Shown here: piece after piece, positions 1 to 7,093 of the stretch
How positions within the stretch are numbered: position 1 is the stretch's first letter
Layout of the letters: every line of letters begins with the position of its first letter
DNA from: Marivita sp003149565
GTDB taxonomy: Bacteria; Pseudomonadota; Alphaproteobacteria; Rhodobacterales; Rhodobacteraceae
Strand: one strand, 5' to 3'
Length of the DNA stretch: 64,000 nt
Assembly (NCBI RefSeq): GCF_965216415.1
Contig: NZ_CBDCFU010000002.1
Notes under the pieces: generated by a model
The model's input: only the letters and a program-made list of their open reading frames with translations
What the model was told of the DNA's origin: nothing
The model's database searches: none
Translations under genes and position numbers: made by a program

Positions 1-169
1 AATTGCCGAAATGCACCCCGCACACCTGATCTTTTCGATCTGGGCAGTGACCCAACACTACGCCGACTTCGAAGCACAGATCGCGGTCCTTTTGCCAGGG
101 GACGACAAGCGCGCACGGGGCGCGGATCAGTTTGTCGAGATGATGTTTCGCAAGGTGCTGACGCCGTAA
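1..169 (+). CDS. rutR: TetR-family regulator, RutR-like, C-terminal end (cut by window edge)
   Basis: This is the last 55 codons of a gene whose start lies outside the window; the frame opens at base 2 and ends with TAA at 167-169. The translation includes HLIFSIWAVTQHYADF, which resembles the C-terminal ligand-binding end of RutR-type TetR repressors. RutR senses uracil or thymine and controls pyrimidine breakdown. The adjacent preA/preT genes and the RutR-like operator at 3333-3348 support this reading. The DNA-binding domain is not visible, so the family call rests on a short tail plus context. Confidence 0.6.
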   Translation, partial: IAEMHPAHLIFSIWAVTQHYADFEAQIAVLLPGDDKRARGADQFVEMMFRKVLTP

Positions 170-213
170 GATCGTTTACCGAGTCTTAATGATAACATGG
201 CCTGATCGGGCTC

Positions 214-456
214 ATGTTGATGCACACCCCCTTTGAGTCGCCCACCGCCTACAATCCCGCATGGAGAGACCAGTTGTTCAGCGCCGAAGCAGTGCGCCGC
301 AAAGGTGTGGTCCGTCGCAAAAAAGGCGCGATCCACCGTGAGGTCGGCCTGAGCCTTTTGCGAGCTGAAGTAGCGGCGCGCGGGTTTCAACTCTTCGATG
401 TGGGAACCGATTATCTGATTGTGTGCCACGCACAACCGATCACGCGCCTTGTCTGA
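214..456 (+). CDS. Short conserved-looking hypothetical protein (80 aa)
   Basis: This 80-residue basic protein starts at ATG 214; a second in-frame ATG lies two codons later. The C-terminal half (HREVGLSLLRAEVAARGF then LFDVGTDYLIVC) resembles a short protein seen in many Rhodobacteraceae, some of which carry the label N-(5'-phosphoribosyl)anthranilate isomerase. No real TrpF barrel could fit in 80 residues, so that name should not be used here. It has no signal peptide or membrane segment. It is co-directional with the rutR tail 44 bases upstream and convergent with preA. The function is unknown. Confidence 0.55.
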   Translation: MLMHTPFESPTAYNPAWRDQLFSAEAVRRKGVVRRKKGAIHREVGLSLLRAEVAARGFQLFDVGTDYLIVCHAQPITRLV

Positions 457-535
457 AAGGCCCCCTTGATAGGCACCGTAAACCTCCTGAGGCGCACAAT
501 CCTATTGTCCGTGCACACCTCCCTCCACTCACCAC

Positions 536-601
536 CAGAATTTTATGGCAGGAACTAAGAATCTTCGTACGAAGATTCTCTGGCCACCCCATAAAATTCT
601 G
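536..601. repeat. Nested inverted repeat (22-bp palindrome inside 13-bp arms)
   Basis: A perfect 22-bp palindrome at 558-579 (centre TTCGTACGAA) sits inside a second perfect inverted repeat whose arms are 536-548 (CAGAATTTTATGG) and 589-601. The structure starts 26 bases beyond the preA stop and could act as its 3' end hairpin, although no T-run follows. It could also be a cruciform or a repeat-family member. Confidence 0.7.
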
Positions 602-626
602 TTAAGCGGATGCAAAAAGCGCAGGC

Positions 627-1934
627 TTACTCAGCCGCCTGCGCCACCGCCGGGTTGTTCGGGTGACTTGTCCAATCACCATGTTCCGCAGCCACCGGGC
701 GGCCCGTGCGCTCGTCGATCGCACCGACCTCCAGCCGTTCCATCGTGATGCAATCCTCCACCGGACAGACGTTCACACACAAATTGCAGGCGACGCATTC
801 GTCATCCTTGACCGTGAACACCCGATCCTCGGACATCGCAATCGCCTGATGCGATGTGTCTTCGCACGCCGCAAAACAGCGCCCACAAGAAATGCACAGG
901 TCCTGATCGATTCGTGCTTTGGTCACGTAGTTCAGGTTCAGATGCTGCCAGTCGCTGACATTCGGCACTGCTTTGCGAACCAACTCGCTGGTCGCGGTCA
1001 TGCCTTTTTCGTCCATGTATTGCGACAGCCCCGAGATCATTTCCTGCACGATCTTGAACCCATAGGTCATGGCCGCTGTACAGACCTGCACGTTGCCTGC
1101 CCCAAGAGCCATGAACTCCGCGGCGTCCTTCCACGTCGTGACTCCGCCGATTCCTGAGATTGGCAGGTTTGCCATTTCAGGCGTGCGCGCGATCTCAGCC
1201 ACCATGTTTAGCGCGATGGGCTTAACCGCAGGCCCACAGTAGCCCCCATGCGCCCCTTTTCCGTCAATCGTCGGCTCAGGCGCAAAGAGATCCAGATCGA
1301 CCGACGTGATGGAATTGATCGTGTTGATCAGACTCACCGCATCCGCGCCACCGGCATGCGCCGCCATCGCGGGTTTGCGGATATCGGTGATATTCGGGGT
1401 CAGCTTCACGATGCAGGGCATGCGGGTGTTCTGCTTCACCCAGCGCGTCACCATCTCGATATATTCCGGAACCTGTCCCACGGCGCTGCCCATTCCGCGC
1501 TCGGACATGCCATGCGGGCAACCAAAGTTAAGCTCGACCCCATCCGCACCGGTGTCCTCGACAAGCGGCAGGATGGCTTTCCACGCCTCTTCGACGCAGG
1601 GCACCATCAACGACACGACCATCGCGCGGTCGGGATAGTCCCGCTTGACCGCCTTGATCTCCCGAAGGTTCACTTCGAGCGGTCGGTCGGTGATCAGTTC
1701 GATATTGTTGAGGCCCAGCAACCGCCGATCCGCCCCCCAGATCGCACCATAGCGCGGCCCGTTGACGTTGACGACGGGCGGGCCTGCCTCACCCAGCGTT
1801 TTCCACACAACACCGCCCCACCCCGCCTCAAAGGCGCGGCGGACGTTGTATTCCTTATCCGTCGGCGGCGCCGAGGCGAGCCAGAACGGGTTCGGGCTCT
1901 TGATGCCCACGAAATCGGTTGTCAGGTCAGCCAT
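627..1934 (-). CDS. preA: NAD-dependent dihydropyrimidine dehydrogenase subunit PreA
   Basis: PreA is the catalytic, FMN-binding half of the NADH-dependent dihydropyrimidine dehydrogenase. It reduces uracil and thymine to their dihydro forms, the first step of the reductive catabolic pathway. The first ~330 residues form a dihydroorotate-dehydrogenase-like barrel (ASAPPTDKEYNVRRAF, NFGCPHGMSERGMG). Residues ~345-395 hold two 4Fe-4S ferredoxin motifs (CISCGRCFAAC and CVACNLCVNVCP). I place the start at ATG 1934, because GGGAGGA lies 8 bases upstream; a TTG two codons earlier is less likely. It follows preT with only 16 bases between, so the two are co-transcribed. Confidence 0.93.
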   Translation of the reverse strand: MADLTTDFVGIKSPNPFWLASAPPTDKEYNVRRAFEAGWGGVVWKTLGEAGPPVVNVNGPRYGAIWGADRRLLGLNNIELITDRPLEVNLREIKAVKRDYPDRAMVVSLMVPCVEEAWKAILPLVEDTGADGVELNFGCPHGMSERGMGSAVGQVPEYIEMVTRWVKQNTRMPCIVKLTPNITDIRKPAMAAHAGGADAVSLINTINSITSVDLDLFAPEPTIDGKGAHGGYCGPAVKPIALNMVAEIARTPEMANLPISGIGGVTTWKDAAEFMALGAGNVQVCTAAMTYGFKIVQEMISGLSQYMDEKGMTATSELVRKAVPNVSDWQHLNLNYVTKARIDQDLCISCGRCFAACEDTSHQAIAMSEDRVFTVKDDECVACNLCVNVCPVEDCITMERLEVGAIDERTGRPVAAEHGDWTSHPNNPAVAQAAE

Positions 1935-1950
1935 TCTCAATCCTCCCGGA

Positions 1951-3276
1951 TCAGGCGCGCATCAGCGCGGCATGGATATCTTCTGCGGCATCTCGCCCTT
2001 CGGCCACCGCCGTTACGGTCAGGTCTTCTCCACCAGCAGCGCAGTCTCCCCCAGCCCATACACCTTGAACCGAGGTGCGTCCTGGCCCGGTCACCGCGAT
2101 CTTGCGGCCATCGAGTTCGGGCAGGTCTTCCCCGGTCAATGTTTGCCCGATAGCCTTGAACACCTGATCGGCAGCAAGACGGAAGGTCTGCCCGGTGGGG
2201 GTCAGGTCATCGTCGGTGAATTCGAACTCAATCTCGCGCACGGCCCCATTGCCATGCACGGCGACGGGCGAAGCGTTGGTGATGATCCGTACGCCTTTGG
2301 CGGCGGCCAATTCCTGTTCCCAGACCGAGGCGTTCATCCGATCGCGGCCCCGTCGATACACGATCGTCACGTTCAAAGCGCCGAGCAGTTTCGACTGAAC
2401 CGCCGCATCCACAGCCGTCATTCCGCCGCCGATCACAACCACATCGCGGCCGACCGGCAGACTGCTGAGATCGGTGCACTGGCGCAGGTCGGCGATAAAA
2501 CCCACTGCATCCAGAACACCCTCTTTGTCAGCACCCGGCGCTGTCAGAGCGTTGACGCCGCCCAGCCCCATGCCGAGGAACACCGCGTCATACGCGCTTT
2601 GTAAATCAGCCATCGTCACATCACGGCCCAGCGCCATGTTGTTGCGAATTTCGATGCCGCCGATCTGTAAAAGCCAATCCACTTCACGCGCTGCGAAATC
2701 CTCGGTGCTCTTGTAGGCGGCAATGCCGTATTCGTTCAGGCCACCCGCCTTTGGTCTCGCATCGAATACAACCACGTCATGCCCGTGCATCGCGAGCCGG
2801 TGCGCACAGGCCAAGCCTGCCGGACCGGCCCCGACAACGGCGATGCGTTTGCCGGTCGCGGCCGACCGGGAGAATGGATGCACCCCCTGCGCCATCAGCG
2901 TGTCCGTGGCGTAGCGCTGCAAGCGGCCGATTTGCACTGGCTCACCTTCGGCCACTTCGCGCACACATACCTCTTCACAGAGTGTCTCCGTGGGACACAC
3001 GCGGGCACACATGCCGCCCATGATGTTCTGCGTCAGGATTGTCTTGGCTGCCGCTTCCGCTGTGCCTGTGGCGATCTGGCGAATGAAAAGCGGAATATCA
3101 ATATCGGTGGGGCAGGCTGTGATGCAGGGTGCGTCGTGACAGAAATAACACCGATCCGCCGCAACCAAGGCTTCATGGTCTGTGAGCGGCGCGTGCAGAT
3201 CGGCGAAGCCTGCGCTCAGCGCGTCGGCATCCAATCGGCCCGAAACTATGCCTTCTTTCAATGCTCTGGCGTCCAT
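1951..3276 (-). CDS. preT: NAD-dependent dihydropyrimidine dehydrogenase subunit PreT
   Basis: PreT is the electron-input subunit partnering PreA: it takes electrons from NADH through FAD and Fe-S centres to PreA. The N-terminal region has the cysteine-rich segments CYFCHDAPCITAC (~44-56) and CARVCPTETLCEEVC (~91-105), as in the glutamate synthase small-chain family. Two dinucleotide-binding motifs follow: VVGAGPAGLACAHRL near residue 150, and VVIGGGMTAVDAA near 285. ATG 3276 is preferred over an upstream GTG because GGAG lies 7 bases before it. It is first gene of the preT-preA operon and has a RutR-like operator about 57 bases upstream, suggesting control by pyrimidine availability. Confidence 0.93.
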   Translation of the reverse strand: MDARALKEGIVSGRLDADALSAGFADLHAPLTDHEALVAADRCYFCHDAPCITACPTDIDIPLFIRQIATGTAEAAAKTILTQNIMGGMCARVCPTETLCEEVCVREVAEGEPVQIGRLQRYATDTLMAQGVHPFSRSAATGKRIAVVGAGPAGLACAHRLAMHGHDVVVFDARPKAGGLNEYGIAAYKSTEDFAAREVDWLLQIGGIEIRNNMALGRDVTMADLQSAYDAVFLGMGLGGVNALTAPGADKEGVLDAVGFIADLRQCTDLSSLPVGRDVVVIGGGMTAVDAAVQSKLLGALNVTIVYRRGRDRMNASVWEQELAAAKGVRIITNASPVAVHGNGAVREIEFEFTDDDLTPTGQTFRLAADQVFKAIGQTLTGEDLPELDGRKIAVTGPGRTSVQGVWAGGDCAAGGEDLTVTAVAEGRDAAEDIHAALMRA

Positions 3277-3332
3277 CTTCACACTCCAAGATCAGCTTGA
3301 ACAGATATTGAACGCTCTCACGGGTCAAAAAT

Positions 3333-3348
3333 TTTATCAACTGGTAAA
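3333..3348. promoter_or_regulatory. RutR-like operator upstream of preT
   Basis: The 16-mer TTTATCA-AC-TGGTAAA lies at the centre of a longer inverted repeat (3327-3354). The known E. coli RutR consensus is TTGACCA-NN-TGGTCAA; the two half-sites match 5 of 7 and 6 of 7 positions, with the same 2-bp spacer. It lies between preT (minus) and the DUF1127 gene (plus), in a gap of 218 bp. The assignment is by motif comparison and neighbour logic only. Confidence 0.6.
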
Positions 3349-3494
3349 ATTTTTGGATGAGGTCTTTTTGAGAAATGCTGCGCTGCGGCGTTATGCAAAA
3401 ACGACGGAGCGGGTATTCCAAACGAGAGGTACTCATCGCGATTTCAAAGACTTAGATGTTCTGTGTAAAAATTAAGCAACGCAAAGGAAAATTC

Positions 3495-3710
3495 ATGGCA
3501 CTGACACAGTCATACCAAGGTCAAAAGCCGGGATTGATCTCCAGTCTGATCGACGGCCTGACACGCGGCTTTACCCAAATCGCAGAAGCGAATTCGCGTG
3601 TTCACGAAATCGAACGTCTTCAGGCGCTGTCCGATGACGCGCTGGCGGCCAAAGGCATCAGGCGCGAAGACATTGTGCGCCACGTTTTTCGGGACGTGTA
3701 CTGGATGTAA
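3495..3710 (+). CDS. DUF1127 domain small protein
   Basis: This 71-residue protein starts at ATG 3495, preceded by AAGGAAAATTC; an upstream in-frame start at 3456 has no comparable ribosome site. The C-terminal half (IERLQALSDDALAAKGIRREDI) matches the DUF1127 pattern, in which a degenerate 'L-x-x-L-s-D-x-x-L-x-d-i-G-i-x-R-x-d-I' segment is conserved. DUF1127 proteins are short, basic, often stress- or phosphate-regulated and have been tied to RNA binding in some alphaproteobacteria. Nothing here points to a specific role. It is divergent from preT and shares its upstream region with the RutR-like site. Confidence 0.75.
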   Translation: MALTQSYQGQKPGLISSLIDGLTRGFTQIAEANSRVHEIERLQALSDDALAAKGIRREDIVRHVFRDVYWM

Positions 3711-3763
3711 TCAGGGGTCTTCAAACATCTGATTGGGAAAAAAAGGCTGCGCAGATTGCGCGC

Positions 3764-3784
3764 ACGCCCCTACGGTAAATGTTG
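3764..3784 (+). repeat. Left copy of 21-bp inverted repeat flanking the toxin-antitoxin pair
   Basis: The 21 bases beginning ACGCCCCTAC and ending TAAATGTTG recur as a perfect reverse complement at 5072-5092. Imperfect similarity extends outward: both copies continue with a GCGCA-containing stretch and a run of A (left, 3738-3763) or T (right, 5093-5118). Each full unit is therefore about 45 bp. The two copies bracket the toxin-antitoxin genes at a distance of about 1.3 kb. Confidence 0.8.
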
Positions 3785-3854
3785 TCAGAAACAAATCACT
3801 TGCACGGAATGACGTCTGGCTGGGCGCGTTTGGGAGCTGGATTATTGACTTTCG

Positions 3855-3871
3855 GGTAGCATTTTGCTACC
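3855..3871. promoter_or_regulatory. Inverted repeat in the toxin-antitoxin promoter
   Basis: GGTAGC-ATTTT-GCTACC is a perfect 6-bp inverted repeat. A TTGACT -35-like hexamer lies just upstream at 3845-3850 and the AAGGAGG ribosome site of the antitoxin gene lies just downstream. The position fits an autoregulatory operator bound by the antitoxin or the toxin-antitoxin complex. The -10 element would overlap the repeat and is weak. Confidence 0.5.
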
Positions 3872-3896
3872 TGACATTCTGATCAAGGAGGAAACG

Positions 3897-4253
3897 ATGG
3901 CGCAATCAGTAAAACTGGCCGATGAGGTCATGGCCCTCGTCCGGCGTGAAGCAGACCTGCACAGTCGTTCGGTGGCTGGTCAGATTACCCACTGGCTTAA
4001 GATCGGGCGTGCAATCGAACACTCCGGTTCCTATGACCATGTACGCATTACGGCGGCGCTCGAGGGCAGGTTGGACACCACAGAGCTGACGGAAGAGGAA
4101 GGCACCGCCTGGCTCGACGCCATTACCGAAAAAATGGGGCGGGCCTGTGAAGAGGAGGAAGCCTTTCACGCCAAACGCCACAAACTGGGGCAGGGCGTTG
4201 GGCTCGATGCGGGCGGCAACCTGATCTACGCACGGGATGACGCTGCGCCATGA
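3897..4253 (+). CDS. ParD-like antitoxin
   Basis: This 118-residue acidic protein starts at ATG 3897 with a strong AAGGAGG site 5 bases upstream. The N-terminal part (SVKLADEVMALVRREADLHSR then SVAGQITHWLKIGRAIE) fits the ParD-like antitoxin family, with a ribbon-helix-helix-type DNA-binding start. The 'GQITHWLKIGRAIE' stretch is particularly typical of that family. The acidic C-terminus (TTELTEEEGTAWLDAITEKM) would wrap the toxin. Its stop overlaps the start of the P-loop kinase gene by 4 bp, so the two are translationally coupled. It probably represses its own promoter through the 3855-3871 repeat. Confidence 0.75.
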   Translation: MAQSVKLADEVMALVRREADLHSRSVAGQITHWLKIGRAIEHSGSYDHVRITAALEGRLDTTELTEEEGTAWLDAITEKMGRACEEEEAFHAKRHKLGQGVGLDAGGNLIYARDDAAP

Positions 4254-4837
4254 GGCCGAGCCTCGTCCTGCTTGCAGGCCCGAACGGCGCCGGCAAGTCC
4301 ACGCTCTACCAGACCCGCGTTGCTCCAAGCTTCGCGGGTCCTTTCATCAACGCCGACATCATCCAGCGCGACGAGTTGCGCGATCCGTCGATGGAAGCCG
4401 CCTATGAAGCGGCTCGCATCGCTGCTGCGCGACGGCTTGAGATGCTGGACGCGCGCCGGAGTTTCGCCGCCGAGACGGTGTTCTCGCATCCCTCAAAGCT
4501 GGAGGTGATCGAGACAGCGCGGGAGCGCGGCTATCTTGTAGTCGTCATGCATGTTGGTGTCGACGGACCTGACCTTTCGGTGGCTCGGGTTGTCGAGCGG
4601 CGCTCCGAAGGAGGGCACGATGTGCCCGAAAACAAGATCCGTGCGCGCTTTGTTCGCAGCCAGCCATTGATCAGGCAAGCGGTCCTGCAAGCGGATCGCG
4701 GGATGGTCTTTGACAACTCGCAACTCAACACGCCGCCGCGCCAGATGCTGGTTTTTGCCGGCGGACGACTGATCCAGGCCGCGCCCGTTCTGCCGGAATG
4801 GATCCTTCGCGTTTATTCCGAGTATCTGAGAGCTTGA
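4250..4837 (+). CDS. Zeta-toxin-like P-loop kinase
   Basis: This 195-residue protein has a Walker A motif GPNGAGKST at ~10-18, then PFINADIIQRDEL and SFAAETVFSHPSKLEVI. These match zeta-toxin/AAA-like small kinases, which phosphorylate UDP-N-acetylglucosamine or related small substrates. The ADxI and ETVxSHPSK segments are the usual substrate-binding region. Classical zeta pairs with an epsilon antitoxin; here the partner is ParD-like, coupled through an ATGA overlap. The C-terminal ~30 residues are ordinary. Toxicity is inferred from the pairing; chromosomal homologues may instead be housekeeping kinases. Confidence 0.75.
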   Translation: MRPSLVLLAGPNGAGKSTLYQTRVAPSFAGPFINADIIQRDELRDPSMEAAYEAARIAAARRLEMLDARRSFAAETVFSHPSKLEVIETARERGYLVVVMHVGVDGPDLSVARVVERRSEGGHDVPENKIRARFVRSQPLIRQAVLQADRGMVFDNSQLNTPPRQMLVFAGGRLIQAAPVLPEWILRVYSEYLRA

Positions 4838-5147
4838 AAAAGAGATCATGCGGATTTGGTTAGAATCCACTTTTCGCATGCTATTGATGCGTCTACTTGG
4901 GAATGCTTCTCGCCCGCAGCCATCGAAAGGCGGTGGCTTGACGCCGAAGAGAGCGCCATGGGGGTTGCGGTGTCGAAGATTTCGTCGAGAGCTACGTACC
5001 TTGTCTGTCCCCTCGAAAAGTAACGCTTGTTGAGAAACGAGCCACCTCGTGGAGAGGGCTCTCATCAATGTCAACATTTACCGTAGGGGCGTGGAGATTG
5101 CGCGGCCTTTTTCTTTTCCAAGGCCGGATATCACAAGCCGAAACGAG
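4838..5147. other. Non-coding stretch after the toxin gene
   Basis: About 310 bases separate the kinase stop from the rpsD terminator. I see no convincing gene; a 61-codon open frame at 4848-5033 is rich in Arg, Pro and Gly and lacks a ribosome site. The one clear structure is the right copy of the 21-bp inverted repeat at 5072-5092. The region could be the remains of something inserted with the toxin-antitoxin pair. Confidence 0.5.
5072..5092 (-). repeat. Right copy of 21-bp inverted repeat flanking the toxin-antitoxin pair
   Basis: Perfect reverse complement of 3764-3784, with similarity fading out over the next ~25 bases (GATTGCGCGGCC then a T-rich run). Together the copies form terminal-inverted-repeat-like boundaries around the accessory module. 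Confidence 0.8.
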
Positions 5148-5172
5148 AAAGCCGCCCCAATGGGACGGCTTT
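5148..5172 (-). terminator. Terminator of rpsD
   Basis: AAAGCCG and CGGCTTT arms, extended by a near-perfect CCCC/GGGA stem, form a hairpin 56 bases beyond the rpsD stop. On the minus strand it is followed by a pyrimidine-rich tail (CTCGTTTC). Confidence 0.6.
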
Positions 5173-5227
5173 GAAACGAACGGTTGGTCCGGTCGAGGCG
5201 TACGGTTGATCCGTACGCAAGACCAAA

Positions 5228-5848
5228 TCAGTTCTGAGCGTAGTATTCGATGACGAGGTTCGGTTCCATCATCACCGGGTACGGCACGTCGCTCAGACCC
5301 GGCGTGCGAACAAAGGTCGCCTTCATCTTGGAGTGGTCCGCTTCGACGTAGTCAGGCACATCACGCTCGGGCAGTTGAACCGCCTCCAGAACCGCAGCGA
5401 TCTGCTTGGACTTCTCGCGGACCTCAATTACGTCGCCTTCTTTCACGCGGTAGGACGGGATGTTGACGCGCTGGCCGTTCACGAGCACGTGCCCGTGATT
5501 CACGAACTGACGTGCGGCAAAAATCGTTGCAACGAACTTGGCGCGGTAGACGACCGCGTCGAGGCGGCGCTCGAGCAGGCCGATGAGCTGCTCACCGGTA
5601 TCGCCACGCAGACGCTCGGCTTCGGCGTAGATGCGGCGGAACTGCTTTTCGGTCAGATCGCCGTAGTAGCCCTTGAGCTTTTGCTTTGCGCGCAGCTGCA
5701 GGCCAAAGTCGGACATCTTGCCCTTGCGGCGCTGGCCGTGCTGGCCCGGGCCGTATTCGCGGCGGTTGACGGGGGATTTCGGACGGCCCCAGATGTTTTC
5801 GCCCATCCGGCGGTCGATTTTGTACTTGGCAGACGTGCGTTTGGTCAC
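5228..5848 (-). CDS. rpsD: 30S ribosomal protein S4
   Basis: S4 binds 16S rRNA early in small-subunit assembly and contributes to decoding accuracy. The 206-residue length is the alphaproteobacterial norm. The start is GTG 5848 (translating MTKRTSAKYKIDRRMG), with GAAGGAGATC just upstream; the frame stays open for 28 more codons but these lack family similarity. The S4 domain is visible around residues 95-160 (ERRLDAVVYRAKFVATIFAA and NHGHVLVNGQRVNIPS). It is a lone gene outside any ribosomal operon, as is common in this group. It has its own promoter at 5969-5996. Confidence 0.97.
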   Translation of the reverse strand: MTKRTSAKYKIDRRMGENIWGRPKSPVNRREYGPGQHGQRRKGKMSDFGLQLRAKQKLKGYYGDLTEKQFRRIYAEAERLRGDTGEQLIGLLERRLDAVVYRAKFVATIFAARQFVNHGHVLVNGQRVNIPSYRVKEGDVIEVREKSKQIAAVLEAVQLPERDVPDYVEADHSKMKATFVRTPGLSDVPYPVMMEPNLVIEYYAQN

Positions 5849-5968
5849 GGCTGATCTCCTTCTTGGTACGACGCCCCGAGAGGCGACTATGAAGGGCGTT
5901 GTCCTCTTGGGCTTGAGACCCATGACAGGCATCCCCTTGCGGGGGCCACCAACACCAATGAAGCCGCG

Positions 5969-5996
5969 CTTATACGGCGGCCTTTCATAGAGTCAA
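5969..5996 (-). promoter_or_regulatory. Sigma-70-type promoter of rpsD
   Basis: On the minus strand TTGACT (5991-5996) and TATAAG (5969-5974) are 16 bases apart, close to the -35/-10 consensus. This gives an rpsD leader of roughly 110 bases, which is long enough for S4 autoregulation, but no specific fold was established. Confidence 0.6.
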
Positions 5997-6017
5997 CACA
6001 CGATTTCCTAGCGCGCA

Positions 6018-6032
6018 TTAAACCCGGTTTAA
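6018..6032. promoter_or_regulatory. CtrA-like box TTAA-N7-TTAA before the EAL gene
   Basis: TTAA-ACCCGGT-TTAA, followed by C, exactly fits the TTAA-N7-TTAA core recognised by the alphaproteobacterial response regulator CtrA. It ends 43 bases upstream of the EAL gene start. The same bases are also a 15-bp near-perfect palindrome. Confidence 0.5.
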
Positions 6033-6075
6033 CACTGATCCGGCACAGTTCCCGAGCCAAGCCAAAAGGACGCCC

Positions 6076-6903
6076 ATGTCACATCGTGCCCTTCGCAAAT
6101 CGTTTGAACCCTCTCCGTTGGACTCTGCAGCCCAGAAACGGGATCTCGATATCCTGCAAATTGTCGAAGACGCCGTGCAGCATCGCGAGGTCCGCCTGGC
6201 GTTTCAGCCAATTGTCCAGGCACAGCAACAGGACCAGGTGGCGTTCTATGAAGGGTTGATCCGGGTCACCGACCCAACCGGCCGCATTATTCCCGCCGGT
6301 CAGTTCATCACCCAGATCGAAGAGCGTGAAAGCGGACGTTTGCTTGATTGCCTGGCCCTAGAACACGGGCTGCGCACCCTTGCGCGCAATCCCGGCGTCA
6401 GACTGGCCATCAACCTGTCAGCGCGGTCCATCGGCTATCCAAAGTGGCGCAAGGTTCTGGATCGCGGACTCGCGCGCGATCCGACTGCGGCCTCCCGGCT
6501 TATCCTTGAGATTACCGAAGCGTCCGCAATGCTGGTGCCGGAACTTGTGGTACAGGCGATGCGTGCTTTGCAGAAACAGGGCATCAGTTTCGCACTCGAC
6601 GATTTCGGGGCCGGGTACACGGCACTCCGATATTTGCGTGAGTTTCAGTTCGACATCCTAAAGATCGACGGCCAGTTCATTCGCGGCATTGCAACGGATT
6701 CGGACAATCAGGTGCTGACACGCGCGATCATCGCAATCGCACAGCAATTCGACATGTTCACTATCGCCGAATTTGTCGAATCGGCACCGGACGCACAGGC
6801 TTTGGGCCAGCTCGGCGTCGATTTCCTTCAGGGCTACTATTTTGGAGCACCGTCTATGAAGCCGCCCTGGCAAACCAAAGACACAGCACAGGCGGTTCAT
6901 TGA
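6076..6903 (+). CDS. EAL-domain cyclic-di-GMP phosphodiesterase
   Basis: This 275-residue protein is almost only an EAL domain (residues ~28-265), which cleaves c-di-GMP to pGpG. The signature reads E-G-L in YEGLIRV rather than E-A-L, but the catalytic set appears complete: N in INLSA, E in LEITE, the Asp pair in DDFGAGY, K in LKIDG, E in AEFVE and Q in LQGYYFG. There is no membrane segment, sensor or GGDEF domain, so it is a cytosolic stand-alone enzyme with a ~27-residue N-terminal extension. The CtrA-like box upstream suggests coupling to the CtrA motility/cell-cycle network, as reported for c-di-GMP genes in roseobacters. Confidence 0.9.
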   Translation: MSHRALRKSFEPSPLDSAAQKRDLDILQIVEDAVQHREVRLAFQPIVQAQQQDQVAFYEGLIRVTDPTGRIIPAGQFITQIEERESGRLLDCLALEHGLRTLARNPGVRLAINLSARSIGYPKWRKVLDRGLARDPTAASRLILEITEASAMLVPELVVQAMRALQKQGISFALDDFGAGYTALRYLREFQFDILKIDGQFIRGIATDSDNQVLTRAIIAIAQQFDMFTIAEFVESAPDAQALGQLGVDFLQGYYFGAPSMKPPWQTKDTAQAVH

Positions 6904-7093
6904 TCAATATCGGACATTGCCCATGACGTAGGGTCAAACCCGCCATGCAACCCAGACCTGAGACACCCTGTCCGGTATGCGGATGTCCACCGTTGCTTTA
7001 CGAGAGCGCGAGAAAAGGTCTGGGGCCGCAGGCGCAAAAGCGCAATAATCGCTGTGGAATCATGTCTGGACCATGACTTTGGTGGAGGGACCA

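Noticed and set aside
214..456. Naming the 80-residue protein an N-(5'-phosphoribosyl)anthranilate isomerase
   Set aside because: The true enzyme is a ~200-residue barrel; the short protein has none of its motifs.
4848..5033. Possible 61-residue gene downstream of the zeta-like kinase
   Set aside because: No ribosome site, composition rich in Arg, Pro and Leu, and no family pattern.
6945..7076. 43-codon frame MQPRPETPCPVCGCPP before phaA, with a Cys cluster that recalls a zinc ribbon
   Set aside because: Only three clustered Cys plus one distant, no ribosome site and overlap with the phaA leader; probably chance.
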